Positions 37,978 to 46,563 of a stretch of 64,000 nt of DNA are shown here, piece after piece (position 1 is the stretch's first letter; each line of letters opens with the position of its first letter). The stretch covers positions 868,001-932,000 of the forward strand of contig JAYRJU010000001.1 in assembly GCA_041906145.1 (NCBI GenBank). Reading direction: 5' to 3'. The notes beneath the pieces are model-generated. The model did no database searches. It was not told the origin of the DNA and worked only from the letters and a program-made list of their open reading frames with translations. The translations under genes and the position numbers were made by a program. Origin of the DNA: SHVO01 sp041906145. Lineage in GTDB: Bacteria; Pseudomonadota; Alphaproteobacteria; Rhodospirillales; Rhodospirillaceae.

Positions 37978-38502
37978 ATGCAGACGTCTTCAGTGGCGGT
38001 ATCTGCCAAGTCAGGCGTAACCGCGAAAGTTAAGTGGTTCAATCCGGCGAAGGGTTTCGGTTTCGTTGCACCGAATGATGGGTCGGCGGACGCATTCTTA
38101 CATGTGTCGGTCGTTCAACGCGCAGGTCTGCGCACGCTTCGCCAAGGTGCAACAATCATCTGCGATCTGACGGACGGCCCACGCGGCCCGCAAGTCGCGA
38201 TCATCGGTCGCGTTGATGACTCGACCGTCGCCGATGACGAATCCATGGGCGAGGGCGAGGAGAGCGTGCTCGAGGGCGAGATCAAGTTCTTCGCCGTCGA
38301 CAAAGGCTACGGTTTTGGAATGCCCGCGGGCGGCGGCGCCGATGTGTTCATCGGCATCGGCGCGCTGCAACGTTCCAATCTCGATCGCCTTGAGTCAGGC
38401 CAGCATGTACGGATGTACGTTCGTTCGGGCAAGAAAGGCCCGATGGCCGTGCGTATCGAATTGCTCGGCATGTCTCTCGCGCACATGAACGACCAGCACT
38501 AG
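37978..38502 (+). CDS. Cold-shock protein with two CSD domains
   Basis: This 174-residue protein has two OB-fold cold-shock domains in tandem. The first, at about 14-75, has KWFNPAKGFGFVAPNDG and DAFLHVSVV (RNP1 and RNP2). The second, at about 103-165, is EIKFFAVDKGYGFGMPAGGGADVFIGI. The second domain has unusual residues, with GMPAGGG replacing the usual FI(S/T)PD, as in many alphaproteobacterial double-CSD proteins. It binds single-stranded nucleic acid as an RNA chaperone. Confidence 0.93.
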   Translation: MQTSSVAVSAKSGVTAKVKWFNPAKGFGFVAPNDGSADAFLHVSVVQRAGLRTLRQGATIICDLTDGPRGPQVAIIGRVDDSTVADDESMGEGEESVLEGEIKFFAVDKGYGFGMPAGGGADVFIGIGALQRSNLDRLESGQHVRMYVRSGKKGPMAVRIELLGMSLAHMNDQH

Positions 38503-39006
38503 CGCATCAAGCCGCCTCTGCAGACCTGGTGACTTCACGTCCGTTGCGGGCGTGAAGACGAAGCGCTTATTTGACGCGCGCCAAAAATTCGCGCTGTGCG
38601 TGATAACAGGATTGTAAGCTCGCAGCCGTAGTTGAACCACATTTCGCCGGCATATTCGCAAGCATGGGTAGGCTGCTCAGGCAGTCCGACAAAAAGTAAG
38701 AAAACCCGTTTAGCTTGTGATCCCGAATGGGATCCGAAGGTGGATCGGCGGGGCTGTTTCCCCTCCCCCTCATCCCCAATGGCCTTGCCGGTCCACCACC
38801 TTCTTGAATGGCGCTGCCCGCCGCGGGCCCGCAGGGATGCCCATGGGTGCCTCGGGATCCTTGCCTAGGCTGGCTAGGGGTTGCCTGGCCCAGGTAGATG
38901 CCTCAGGACCCTTTATTCCCCACCAAAAGAAATATTGTTATGCCACTTCTAAAAGACGTGAATTGGCCCTATTCTATTTCCAAGTGGGGCCACAACCACA
39001 GTGAAC
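38503..39006 (+). other. Gene-free 500-base region with several hairpins, possible small RNA
   Basis: I see no credible gene here. CTTCACGTCCG/CGGGCGTGAAG (38533-38557, one G-T pair) is a strong hairpin just past the cold-shock gene, possibly its terminator, though without a clear T tract. GATCCC/GGGATC (38719-38734) and GGGG...CCCC near 38750-38765 are further hairpins. AAGGTGG...CGGC near 38736 can pair with GCCGG...CCACCTT near 38788-38803. TGCCTCGGGATCCTT and TGCCTCAGGACCCTT are imperfect direct repeats (about 38850 and 38908). TTCTAAA (38947-38953) is one half of an Irr box. Confidence 0.35.
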
Positions 39007-39429
39007 ATGCAGCAGAAGAAGACGTCAGCACCCGATTCGACCGTGCTTGAGAAGTTGCGCGCCAGCGGCCTTCGGCCGACCCGCCAGCGTCTCGCGCTCG
39101 CCAAGCTATTGTTTGGACGCGGCCACTGCCACGTGACGGCGGAAGGTCTGTTCAACGAAGCGAAGCAGACACGCGTCGATGTCTCGCTCGCCACCGTCTA
39201 CAACGCCCTGCACGATTTCACCGGCAAGGGGCTCCTTCGCGAAATCTCGATCGACTCGTCGCGCTCGTACTTCGACACCAACACGGGCGATCATCATCAT
39301 TTCTACTTCGAAGGCACCGGCGAGCTGCAGGACATTCCGCCCGACGCCGTGCACATCGCTGCATTGCCCGACGCGCCCGGCAGTTCGGCGATCTCGCGCG
39401 TGGATGTCATCATCCGTGTCCGCGACTAA
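39007..39429 (+). CDS. irr: Iron response regulator Irr (Fur family)
   Basis: This 140-residue protein has the Fur-type winged helix (LRPTRQRLALAKLLFGRGHCHVTAEGLFNEA...VSLATVYNALHDFTGKGLLREI), but with the Irr-specific features YFDTNTGDHHHFYFEGTGEL and DIPPDAV. The triple His binds heme in rhizobial Irr; the N-terminal GCPWHD-type heme motif of Bradyrhizobium is absent. Irr represses or activates iron and heme genes when heme is limiting. I start at ATG 39007; a GTG two codons earlier is an alternative. An Irr box lies 62 bases downstream. Confidence 0.9.
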   Translation: MQQKKTSAPDSTVLEKLRASGLRPTRQRLALAKLLFGRGHCHVTAEGLFNEAKQTRVDVSLATVYNALHDFTGKGLLREISIDSSRSYFDTNTGDHHHFYFEGTGELQDIPPDAVHIAALPDAPGSSAISRVDVIIRVRD

Positions 39430-39490
39430 GTGCTTGTCCGCGCGGCCGCAAAGCCGCCGCCCCGCCCCGTCCATTAAGAACCTCTCGCCG

Positions 39491-39507
39491 TTTAGAATAA
39501 TTCTGAT
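39491..39507 (+). promoter_or_regulatory. Irr box (iron control element) before the rubrerythrin operon
   Basis: TTTAGAATAATTCTGAT (39491-39507) matches the rhizobial ICE pattern TTTAGAANNNTTCTAAA with all seven left-half bases and five of seven right-half bases. It sits between irr and the rubrerythrin gene, about 125 bases before its start. Control by Irr is the natural reading. Confidence 0.7.
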
Positions 39508-39632
39508 CAACTTGACTACATAGACCCGCCTTCTTACAACGAAGGCGTCAAATTTCGCGGCGTCTCGCCGCAGCGCTGCAGAGCGCCTCTCTTCGCCGCT
39601 CACGTCACATCCAACGAGAAAAGGAGATTCCC

Positions 39633-40052
39633 ATGGCTCAGTTGAAAGGTTCCAAGACCGAAGGAAACCTGAAGGCCGCTTTCGCCGGTGAAAGCCAGGC
39701 GAACCGCCGTTACCTCTACTTCGCGCAGAAAGCCGACGTCGAAGGCCAGAACGAAGTCTCGGCGCTGTTCCGCTCGACGGCGGAAGGCGAAACCGGCCAC
39801 GCGTTCGGCCACCTCGAATATCTCGAAGCCGTCGGCGATCCGGCGACCGGTTTCCCGATCGGCGAAACCAAAGCCAACCTGAAGGCTTCCGTCGCCGGTG
39901 AAACACACGAGTACACCGACATGTATCCGGGCATGGCCAAAACCGCCCGCGACGAAGGCTTCGACGAAATCGCCGACTGGTTCGAAACGTTGGCTAAAGC
40001 GGAAAAGTCGCACGCCGGCCGCTTCCAGAAGGCGCTCGACAACCTCGCCTAA
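39633..40052 (+). CDS. Rubrerythrin lacking the rubredoxin domain
   Basis: This 139-residue protein has the ferritin-like four-helix diiron site: E20 (GESQANRRY), E53/H56 (EGETGHAF), E90 or E93 (VAGETHEY) and E124/H127 (EKSHAGRF). It ends at residue 139 with no C-terminal rubredoxin, so it is an erythrin-type protein. It probably reduces peroxide using electrons from a partner, likely the Fe-S protein encoded next. AAAAGGAGA precedes the start ATG. An Irr box lies upstream and a terminator follows. Confidence 0.93.
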   Translation: MAQLKGSKTEGNLKAAFAGESQANRRYLYFAQKADVEGQNEVSALFRSTAEGETGHAFGHLEYLEAVGDPATGFPIGETKANLKASVAGETHEYTDMYPGMAKTARDEGFDEIADWFETLAKAEKSHAGRFQKALDNLA

Positions 40053-40074
40053 CGTTCGCGCGAACGACGTCACG

Positions 40075-40118
40075 AACGCCGGCGGGGCCCCTCGTGTCCC
40101 TGCCGGCGTTTTTATTTT
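40075..40118 (+). terminator. Terminator or attenuator between rubrerythrin and Fe-S genes
   Basis: AACGCCGGC and GCCGGCGTT form a perfect 9-base stem with an 18-base GC-rich loop, followed by TTTATTTT. It lies 22 bases past the rubrerythrin stop and 35 before the next start. It probably makes rubrerythrin mRNA more abundant than the downstream genes, rather than isolating them. Confidence 0.8.
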
Positions 40119-40152
40119 CCCAGACCACGAAGCGGCCAGGAGTTTGCGACGC

Positions 40153-41493
40153 ATGAGAGAAGGCAGTCTCGAAGCGCCGACGCGCCACATCATCGATTGG
40201 CAGAACCCGGATTATTTCGACGCCGACAAACTCGACGCCGAAATGCGCCGCCAGTTCGACATCTGTCACGGTTGCCGCCGCTGCTTCAATCTGTGCGATT
40301 CGTTCCCGCGCCTGTTCGACCTGGTCGATGAGGCCGGCGACGCGGAAGTTCATGGGTTGAAAAGCGCCGACTTCGGCAAGGTCGTGGACGCCTGCACGCT
40401 GTGCGACATGTGCTTCATGACGAAGTGCCCCTATGTGCCGCCGCATGAATTCAATATCGATTTCCCGCACCTGATGCTGCGCTACCGCGCGGCCGAACGC
40501 AAAAAGCGCGGCGGGACGCCTTTCTATGAAAAGCAGCTGACCGAGACCGACCGCAACGGGAAGCTCGCTGCGCTCGCGCCGGCGCTGGCCAACTGGGCAT
40601 CGGATCGCGGCAATGGCCTCACGCGCGGGGTCATGGAGAAAGTCGCCGGCGTCGACCGCAACGTCGAGCTTCCGAAGTTCCACGGGCAGACTTTTGTCGC
40701 CCGGGCCAAAGACGCGCCGCCGGAGATCAACAAGGACGCGCCCGCGTTCGGGCGTAAGGCCGTGATCTTCGCGACCTGTTTCGCCAACTACAACAATCCG
40801 CACATCGGCGAGGCCGCGCTGAAAGTCCTGGCCAAGAACGGCGTCGACACTGAGGTGATCTATCCGGGCTGCTGCGGCATGCCGCAGCTGGAGCAAGGCG
40901 ATCTCGCGCGCGTCGCGGAAAAGGCCAAGGCGATCGCGCTGGCGTTCAAACCGCACATCGAAGCGGGCAAGGACGTGATCGCGCTCATCCCCAGCTGCGC
41001 GCTGATGATGAAATTCGAATGGCCGCTGATCGTGCCGGACGACGAGAACGTGAAAGCCCTGGCGCACGCGACCTACGACATCTCCGAGTACATGGTGGAT
41101 ATCGCGGACAAGGAAGGCATGGCGCCCGGCCTCACCACGGTGCCCGGCGGCGTCGCGCTGCATCTGGCCTGCCACGCGCGCGCGCAGAACATGGGCGCCA
41201 TGGGCGCCGAGATGCTGCGCACGATCCCCGATACCGACGTCAGCGTGATCGAACGCTGCTCGGGCCACGGCGGATCATGGGGTATCCGTAAGGGCAATTT
41301 CGATATCGCCACCAAGTTCGCGCGTCAGACCGTGCGCCGCACGGCGGACGCCAATAAAGCCTTCGTCGCTTCGGAATGCCCCCTCGCGGGGAAACACATC
41401 GCGCAAGGCTTCGAGAAATTGGATCACGCGCCGCACGAGGGTCAGCGGGCGTTCCATCCGATTGAAATCCTTGCCAAGGCCTATGGTTTGTAA
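40153..41493 (+). CDS. HdrD/GlpC-like Fe-S oxidoreductase
   Basis: This 446-residue protein starts at ATG 40153; an upstream extension through the terminator is rejected. Two 4Fe-4S motifs lie near the N-terminus, C38/C41/C44/C48 (CHGCRRCFNLC) and C81/C84/C87/C92 (CTLCDMCFMTKC). The C-terminal half has CCG-domain-like motifs YPGCCGMPQLE, HLACHARAQNMG and ERCSGHGGSWG, as in heterodisulfide reductase subunit D and GlpC. Genes like this commonly accompany rubrerythrin and DUF3501. It may be the electron donor for rubrerythrin. DUF3501 follows one base after the stop. Confidence 0.85.
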   Translation: MREGSLEAPTRHIIDWQNPDYFDADKLDAEMRRQFDICHGCRRCFNLCDSFPRLFDLVDEAGDAEVHGLKSADFGKVVDACTLCDMCFMTKCPYVPPHEFNIDFPHLMLRYRAAERKKRGGTPFYEKQLTETDRNGKLAALAPALANWASDRGNGLTRGVMEKVAGVDRNVELPKFHGQTFVARAKDAPPEINKDAPAFGRKAVIFATCFANYNNPHIGEAALKVLAKNGVDTEVIYPGCCGMPQLEQGDLARVAEKAKAIALAFKPHIEAGKDVIALIPSCALMMKFEWPLIVPDDENVKALAHATYDISEYMVDIADKEGMAPGLTTVPGGVALHLACHARAQNMGAMGAEMLRTIPDTDVSVIERCSGHGGSWGIRKGNFDIATKFARQTVRRTADANKAFVASECPLAGKHIAQGFEKLDHAPHEGQRAFHPIEILAKAYGL

Positions 41494-41494
41494 A

Positions 41495-42088
41495 ATGTCG
41501 AAAGAACAGCGCCGCATCAGTCCCGCCGACATCATGCCGATGTCGCAATACACCAAGATCCGCGCCGAACATCGCCGCAAGCTGGTGGACGTGAAGCGCG
41601 CGCGCCGTCTGCATGTGGGCCCCCACGTGACGCTGTACTTCGAGAGCTACGACACCATGTGGGCGCAGGTGCAGGAGATGCTGTACATCGAGCGCGGCGG
41701 CGACGAGCAGATCGAAGGCGAGCTCTCGGCTTACAATCCGCTCATTCCGCAAGGCAATGAGTTGGTCGCGACCATGATGATCGAGATCGAGGATGAAGGC
41801 GTGCGCCGCCGCACCCTTGCAGGGTTGGGCCACATTGAGATGATGGTGAGCCTGAGCTTCGCCGGCCAGACCGTGACCGCCGTGCCGGAAGACGATCTGG
41901 ACCGCACGACACCGGAGGGCAAAACATCGTCGGTGCACTTCCTGCACTTCACCTTCACGCCGGAGCAGATCGCGGCGTTCCGCGCCCCAGGCACGCAGGT
42001 GACCCTTGGGATCACGCATCCCAAATACGGGCATCTCGCCATTTTGCCGGAAGAGAGCCGCGCGTCGCTGGCCGCGGACTTTGCCTAG
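41495..42088 (+). CDS. DUF3501 protein
   Basis: This 197-residue protein starts at ATG 41495, one base after the Fe-S protein stop, so the two are translationally linked. It has the DUF3501 opening MSKEQRRISPADIMPMSQYTKIR, then KRARRLHVGPHVTLYFESYDTMWAQVQEML and a C-terminal part with GTQVTLGITHP. The function is unknown, but the family is regularly found with rubrerythrin and HdrD-like genes. It has no transmembrane segment. Confidence 0.88.
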   Translation: MSKEQRRISPADIMPMSQYTKIRAEHRRKLVDVKRARRLHVGPHVTLYFESYDTMWAQVQEMLYIERGGDEQIEGELSAYNPLIPQGNELVATMMIEIEDEGVRRRTLAGLGHIEMMVSLSFAGQTVTAVPEDDLDRTTPEGKTSSVHFLHFTFTPEQIAAFRAPGTQVTLGITHPKYGHLAILPEESRASLAADFA

Positions 42089-42145
42089 TTTATTTTTGGC
42101 CGCACGTTCGACGCCGAACCGGGCACCGCTTCGGCGGAAAATGCG

Positions 42146-42703
42146 CTAGTTGATCACTTCGGCCGGATAGACGCCCCACAGGGCGTCGCGCGAGATCCAG
42201 CCGACGGCGCCGCCGGCGTCGACGCGGCAGAGCGCGGACCCTTGCGGGCACTTTTCCACGGCGACGATCACCCCAGGCTCGACGCTCGCGATTGTGTCGG
42301 GTTTGCCGTCCATGGTGCGCAGCAGCGGGCGCACGGCTTCGCCGGTGACCATGGCGGTACGTTTGCCGGAAACCATGCTGGAATGCACCCAGCCTTCGGT
42401 CCCGGCCGGGTCCTTGATGCGGCGCCAGGTGTCGAACTCGGCGATGATCTCGACCGGCAGACCCTTGCGGACATAGATCCACTCGATGGGATAGCGGGCG
42501 CTCGGACCGACACGCAGGTTCACGGAATCCGGGCGCAGCGAAACGAAGCGCGGCAGCGGAAGGCCGTCGGGTTTGCCGGAAGCCTGTTCGTTCGGGGGCG
42601 CATCGGCGGAAGGGCCGTCGGCGGCGGCGGCCGCACCGCACCACGTCATTGCCAAAACAACCAAAAGCCAGCGCGTCACGTAGGATGCCTCGTTCTCTCG
42701 CAC
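42146..42703 (-). CDS. Exported SH3-domain protein
   Basis: This 185-residue protein has a signal peptide (TRWLLVVLAMTWCGAAAAA) and two bacterial SH3-like regions, about 50-115 (SLRPDSVNLRVGPSARYPIEWIYVRKGLPVEIIAEFDTW) and 115-180 (ending CRVDAGGAVGWISRDALWGVYPAE). Such SH3 domains bind cell-wall peptides in the periplasm. The frame converges on DUF3501 and is divergent from the hydroxyacid dehydrogenase. The start at 42703 is plausible; later starts would shorten the signal peptide. Confidence 0.85.
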   Translation of the reverse strand: MRENEASYVTRWLLVVLAMTWCGAAAAADGPSADAPPNEQASGKPDGLPLPRFVSLRPDSVNLRVGPSARYPIEWIYVRKGLPVEIIAEFDTWRRIKDPAGTEGWVHSSMVSGKRTAMVTGEAVRPLLRTMDGKPDTIASVEPGVIVAVEKCPQGSALCRVDAGGAVGWISRDALWGVYPAEVIN

Positions 42704-42848
42704 GTGTTGGTTTGTGCCTGTATTTTCCGGCTTTGTCCACGGCGCGCGAGGTTACGTCCGTGATACGTGGCATGATACCTGAGGCTGCCTGGACAAGGTG
42801 AAACGCGGCTGGTACGCCTACTTCACAAGCTCACCTTCTGGCCCAGAG

Positions 42849-43835
42849 ATGACGCGGACCAAGCCCACAGTCGTCGTCACGCGAAAACTTCCCGACGTCG
42901 TCGAGACGCGGATGATGGAGTTATTCGACGTCCGGCTGAATATCGACGACCATCCTTTCTCGGAAGACGAGCTGAGCGAGGCCGTGAGCGCCTGCGATGT
43001 GTTCGTGCCCAACCTCACCGATCAAATCAACGCCGCGCTGATCGCCAAGGCCGGCCCGCGCCTGAAACTGATCGCCAACTTCGGCAACGGCACAGATCAC
43101 ATCGACGTGGCCGCCGCCCGGGCCAAGGGCATCGTCGTCACCAACACACCCGGCGTCTTGACCGAAGATACGGCCGATATGGCCATGGCGCTGATGGTCG
43201 CGGTGCCGCGCCGCCTGGTGGAAGGCGCGGCCATGATCCAGAACGGAACGTTCAAGGGGTGGAGCCCGACGCATCTTCTGGGCCACCGCATCTACGGCAA
43301 GCGTCTCGGCATCATCGGCATGGGGAGAATCGGGACCGCGGTCGCGCGGCGCGCCCGGGGCTTCGGCATGACCGTGCACTATCACAATCGCCGCCGCTTG
43401 CGCCCGGAACTCGAAGCCGAAGTCGAAGCGACATACTGGGAGAGCCTCGACCAGATGCTGGCGCGCATGGACGTGATCTCCATCCATTGCCCGCACACAC
43501 CGGCGACATTCCATCTTCTGTCCGAACGGCGCCTCAAGCTCCTGAAACCGACCGCTTACCTGATCAACACCGCGCGCGGCGAGATCGTCGACGAAACGGC
43601 GCTGATCCGCATGCTGGAAGCCGGGCAGCTCGCGGGCGCGGGCCTCGATGTGTTCGAGCATGAGCCGGCCGTGAACCCGAAACTGCTGGCGATGAAGAAT
43701 GTGATCCTGCTGCCGCATATGGGATCGGCAACCATCGAAGGCCGTATCAATATGGGCGAGAAGGTGATTATCAATATCCGCGCCTTCTGCGATGGACACA
43801 CGCCGCCCGACCGCGTTTTGCCGATTTCAGGTTAG
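42849..43835 (+). CDS. D-isomer 2-hydroxyacid dehydrogenase (glyoxylate/hydroxypyruvate reductase-like)
   Basis: This 328-residue protein starts at ATG 42849; an earlier GTG at 42798 would add 17 residues. It has VVTRKLPDVVETRM at the N-terminus, NFGNGTDHIDVAAARAKGI, the NAD motif LGIIGMGRIGTAVARRARG, and the catalytic NTARGEIVDE (Arg), VFEHEP (Glu) and LLPHMGSAT (His). It probably reduces glyoxylate or hydroxypyruvate. pabB starts 19 bases after its stop. Confidence 0.9.
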   Translation: MTRTKPTVVVTRKLPDVVETRMMELFDVRLNIDDHPFSEDELSEAVSACDVFVPNLTDQINAALIAKAGPRLKLIANFGNGTDHIDVAAARAKGIVVTNTPGVLTEDTADMAMALMVAVPRRLVEGAAMIQNGTFKGWSPTHLLGHRIYGKRLGIIGMGRIGTAVARRARGFGMTVHYHNRRRLRPELEAEVEATYWESLDQMLARMDVISIHCPHTPATFHLLSERRLKLLKPTAYLINTARGEIVDETALIRMLEAGQLAGAGLDVFEHEPAVNPKLLAMKNVILLPHMGSATIEGRINMGEKVIINIRAFCDGHTPPDRVLPISG

Positions 43836-43854
43836 TCGTGTCGGGCGGTTAGCG

Positions 43855-45207
43855 GTGCCTGACGCCGCCATCATTCGAGAGATCCCCTATATCGACCCCG
43901 CCAGCGCCTTCGCGCCGCTCGCGGGGGACGCTTATTCCGTAATGTTGGAAAGCGCCGACCGCCAAGGCGGACAGGGCCGTTATTCCTATATCGCCGCCGA
44001 CCCGTTCCGCCTCATCACATGCTCGTCCTATCCGTGGCGGGTCAGCGTCGACGGCGCGCCGCGCGAGGGGAACCCGTTCGATATCCTGGCCGCTGAACTC
44101 AGACGTTTTACGTGGAAACCGGAGGCGCCTGTGCCCTTCAGCGGCGGCGCCGTCGGTTTTTTCTCGTACGAACTGGGCGGCACGCTTGAGAGGCTGCCGC
44201 CGCCGAAGAGCACACCGCTGCCCTTCGATATGATGGTGGGACTCTATGACGTGATCGCGGCGTTCGATCATCAGGCCCGCAAAGCCTGGATCATCGCGCG
44301 CGACGAACGGCGCGCGGCGTGGCTGCACGGCGCGCTGGGAACTGGAGAAACACCGGTGAAGGAATATCCGCCGGTGTTCTGGCGCTCCGAAAGCCGGCGC
44401 AACCAGCATGAAGAGCGCGTCGGCGCGGCCATCGAAGCGATACGCGCGGGCGAGATCTATCAGGCCAATATCACGCAGCGTTTTCATACGCCGCTGCCGG
44501 AAAAGACGGCGCCTTTCGACATCTATCGAAAGTTAATGGAGCGCTCGCCCGCGCCCTTCGCGGCCTTCCTCAACGGGGGGAACGGCCTCGTTCTTCTCTC
44601 GGCCTCGCCCGAGCGGTTCCTGAAGTGCGGCGCGGACGGACGTGTCGAGACACGGCCCATCAAGGGCACACGGCCGCGCGGGAAAACACCCGAGGAGGAC
44701 CAAGCGAACGCGGCGGCGTTGCAGGCCAGCGCCAAAGACATCTCCGAAAACCTGATGATCGTCGATCTCCTGCGCAATGACCTATCCCGGGTCTGTGTGC
44801 CGGGGAGCGTGGAAGCGCCGGTGTTGTGCGGCCTGGAAACCTTTGCTTCGGTGCATCATCTGGTGTCGGTGGTGACCGGCCGGTTGCGCGCGGGCGCCGG
44901 CGCGACCGACTTGCTGAAAGCCTGTTTCCCGGGAGGCTCGATCACCGGCGCGCCCAAGATCCGGGCCATGGAGATTATCCACGGCCTGGAGCCCTCGGCG
45001 CGCGGGCCTTATTGCGGGGCCATAGCGTGGCTGGGTTTCGACGGCGCGATGGATTCCTCCATCGTCATCCGTACGCTAGTATTGAATGGGGGCGAGGCGG
45101 TCGCCCAGGCCGGCGGCGGTATCGTGGCCGATTCAGATCCGGCGGCGGAATACGAGGAAAGCCTCGCCAAAGCCGCGCCGCTGATCGCGACGCTGGGGAC
45201 ACTATGA
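43855..45207 (+). CDS. pabB: Aminodeoxychorismate synthase component I
   Basis: This 450-residue protein (GTG 43855 is the likely start) has the chorismate-binding enzyme core: RNQHEERVGAAIEAIRAGEIYQANITQRF, RPIKGTRPRGKTPEEDQ, ENLMIVDLLRNDLSRV and FPGGSITGAPKIRAMEII. It makes 4-amino-4-deoxychorismate for folate synthesis. The adjacent lyase gene pabC supports PabB rather than TrpE. The GATase partner PabA is not in the window. Confidence 0.92.
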   Translation: MPDAAIIREIPYIDPASAFAPLAGDAYSVMLESADRQGGQGRYSYIAADPFRLITCSSYPWRVSVDGAPREGNPFDILAAELRRFTWKPEAPVPFSGGAVGFFSYELGGTLERLPPPKSTPLPFDMMVGLYDVIAAFDHQARKAWIIARDERRAAWLHGALGTGETPVKEYPPVFWRSESRRNQHEERVGAAIEAIRAGEIYQANITQRFHTPLPEKTAPFDIYRKLMERSPAPFAAFLNGGNGLVLLSASPERFLKCGADGRVETRPIKGTRPRGKTPEEDQANAAALQASAKDISENLMIVDLLRNDLSRVCVPGSVEAPVLCGLETFASVHHLVSVVTGRLRAGAGATDLLKACFPGGSITGAPKIRAMEIIHGLEPSARGPYCGAIAWLGFDGAMDSSIVIRTLVLNGGEAVAQAGGGIVADSDPAAEYEESLAKAAPLIATLGTL

Positions 45208-46001
45208 AGCTGAGCCTGAACGGGGATCTGATGGAGACGGCGGCGGCGCGCATCGCGCCGGACGACCGCGGCTTCACCCTGGGCGACGGTTTGTTCGAGA
45301 CCATCGCCATCAAACGCGCCGCACCGAAACGCCTTGCCGCGCATCTCGCGCGGTTGCGCGACGGCGCTGCGGTGCTGGGTATCCCGGTTCCCTATACGGA
45401 TGCAAAGATCGCTGAACTTGCGGCCTCGCTGATCAGCGCCAATGCCGTGAGCGAAGGCGTGCTGCGGATCACGTTGACGCGCGGGCCGGGCGCACGCGGG
45501 ATTACTCCGCCGGAACCACCGACACCGACATTCATGATCACCAGCGGCGCATTGCCGGCGGACGACCCCTTGAGTTTGATGGTCGCGCACAGCACGCGGC
45601 GTAATGAGTTTTCGCCGTTAGCGCGCGTGAAGAACCTCGGCTATCTCGACAATATCCTGGCGCGCCGCGAAGCCGTGGCGGCGGGCGCCGACGACGCGGT
45701 GCTCCTCAACACGCAAGGCCGGGTGGCTGAAACCACCATCGCGAATATCTTTTTCATCATCGGCGGCGGACTGGTGACGCCGCTTGTGAGCGAAGGCGCC
45801 CTGCCCGGCGTCATGCGTGCCGAAGTCATCAAGCTTGCGCGCGCCGAGGAACGTCCCATCGAGGCCGCGGAAATCGAACGCGCGAGCGAGATTTTCGTGA
45901 GCAACGCGCTGGGTATCCGCCCGGTGGTGCGTCTGAACGGCAACGACGTCGGCGACGGCGCGCCGGGCCTGATCACGCAGCTGCTCGCGGTAAGGCTTTA
46001 A
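45204..46001 (+). CDS. pabC: Aminodeoxychorismate lyase / branched-chain aminotransferase-like PLP enzyme
   Basis: This 265-residue PLP fold-type IV protein starts at ATG 45204, overlapping the pabB stop (ATGA). Motifs are DDRGFTLGDGLFETI, VKNLGYLDNILARREA (PLP Lys in VKNL), VAETTIANIFFI and SEIFVSNALGIRPV. It converts aminodeoxychorismate to p-aminobenzoate, matching its operon position. Confidence 0.92.
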   Translation: MKLSLNGDLMETAAARIAPDDRGFTLGDGLFETIAIKRAAPKRLAAHLARLRDGAAVLGIPVPYTDAKIAELAASLISANAVSEGVLRITLTRGPGARGITPPEPPTPTFMITSGALPADDPLSLMVAHSTRRNEFSPLARVKNLGYLDNILARREAVAAGADDAVLLNTQGRVAETTIANIFFIIGGGLVTPLVSEGALPGVMRAEVIKLARAEERPIEAAEIERASEIFVSNALGIRPVVRLNGNDVGDGAPGLITQLLAVRL

Positions 46002-46003
46002 GC

Positions 46004-46513
46004 CTAATTCGGCTTCTTACAGGTATCGCTGATGGCCTTGTACGCGGCGGTGAAGCCGCTCAGCGAGAACGTGTCCGTGGTGGCTGTGCCGCGGCTGGAC
46101 GTGCCGCGCACGACCGCGCTGTTGCCCTTGATCATGGCCTGCGCGATGGCGCGGTCGGTCTTCGAATCGCGCGCCCAGGCGCGGTCGCTGCCGGTGGTGA
46201 ACAGATCGAACTTCTGCGCGCCTACCGTGACCAGCGCGTCGGTGTCGGGCTTATACTGATACCCGGCGACCACGCTGACGACGTCGAAGGCCTTTTCGCC
46301 CGGGCGGTGGGTGACCAGCATCAGGACTTCATCGCGGCTTTTATAGTTGCCGTCGGACTTGTCCGGTTTGGCGGCCATGTAACAAACCGGCTGCTTGTTC
46401 TCGGTATAAGTGTAGGCGGTCCACTTTCCGTGGGTACCGATCACCGTCACGTCTTGGGCCAAAGCCGGGACCGAGAAGGCGCAAAAACCGAGAGCAAGGA
46501 GCGCAAGCCGCAT
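46004..46513 (-). CDS. IalB-family exported protein
   Basis: This 169-residue protein has signal peptide MRLALLALGFCAFSVPALA and the invasion-associated locus B pattern: GKWTAYTYTENKQPVCYMAAKPDKSDG and VRGTSSRGTATTDTFSLSGFTAAYKAISDTCKK, with a conserved Cys near each end. In Bartonella IalB is linked to red-cell invasion; in free-living Alphaproteobacteria the role is unknown. It converges on pabC with a 2-base gap. Confidence 0.85.
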   Translation of the reverse strand: MRLALLALGFCAFSVPALAQDVTVIGTHGKWTAYTYTENKQPVCYMAAKPDKSDGNYKSRDEVLMLVTHRPGEKAFDVVSVVAGYQYKPDTDALVTVGAQKFDLFTTGSDRAWARDSKTDRAIAQAMIKGNSAVVRGTSSRGTATTDTFSLSGFTAAYKAISDTCKKPN

Positions 46514-46563
46514 CAGAACTACCTCTTAAAGAACGGGGTGTTCTTTCGAGTATATCAAAAAAA

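Noticed and set aside
38567..39004. Small frames of 70-95 residues before irr
   Set aside because: They conflict with each other, are Pro/Arg-rich and have no usable start. I treat the region as non-coding.
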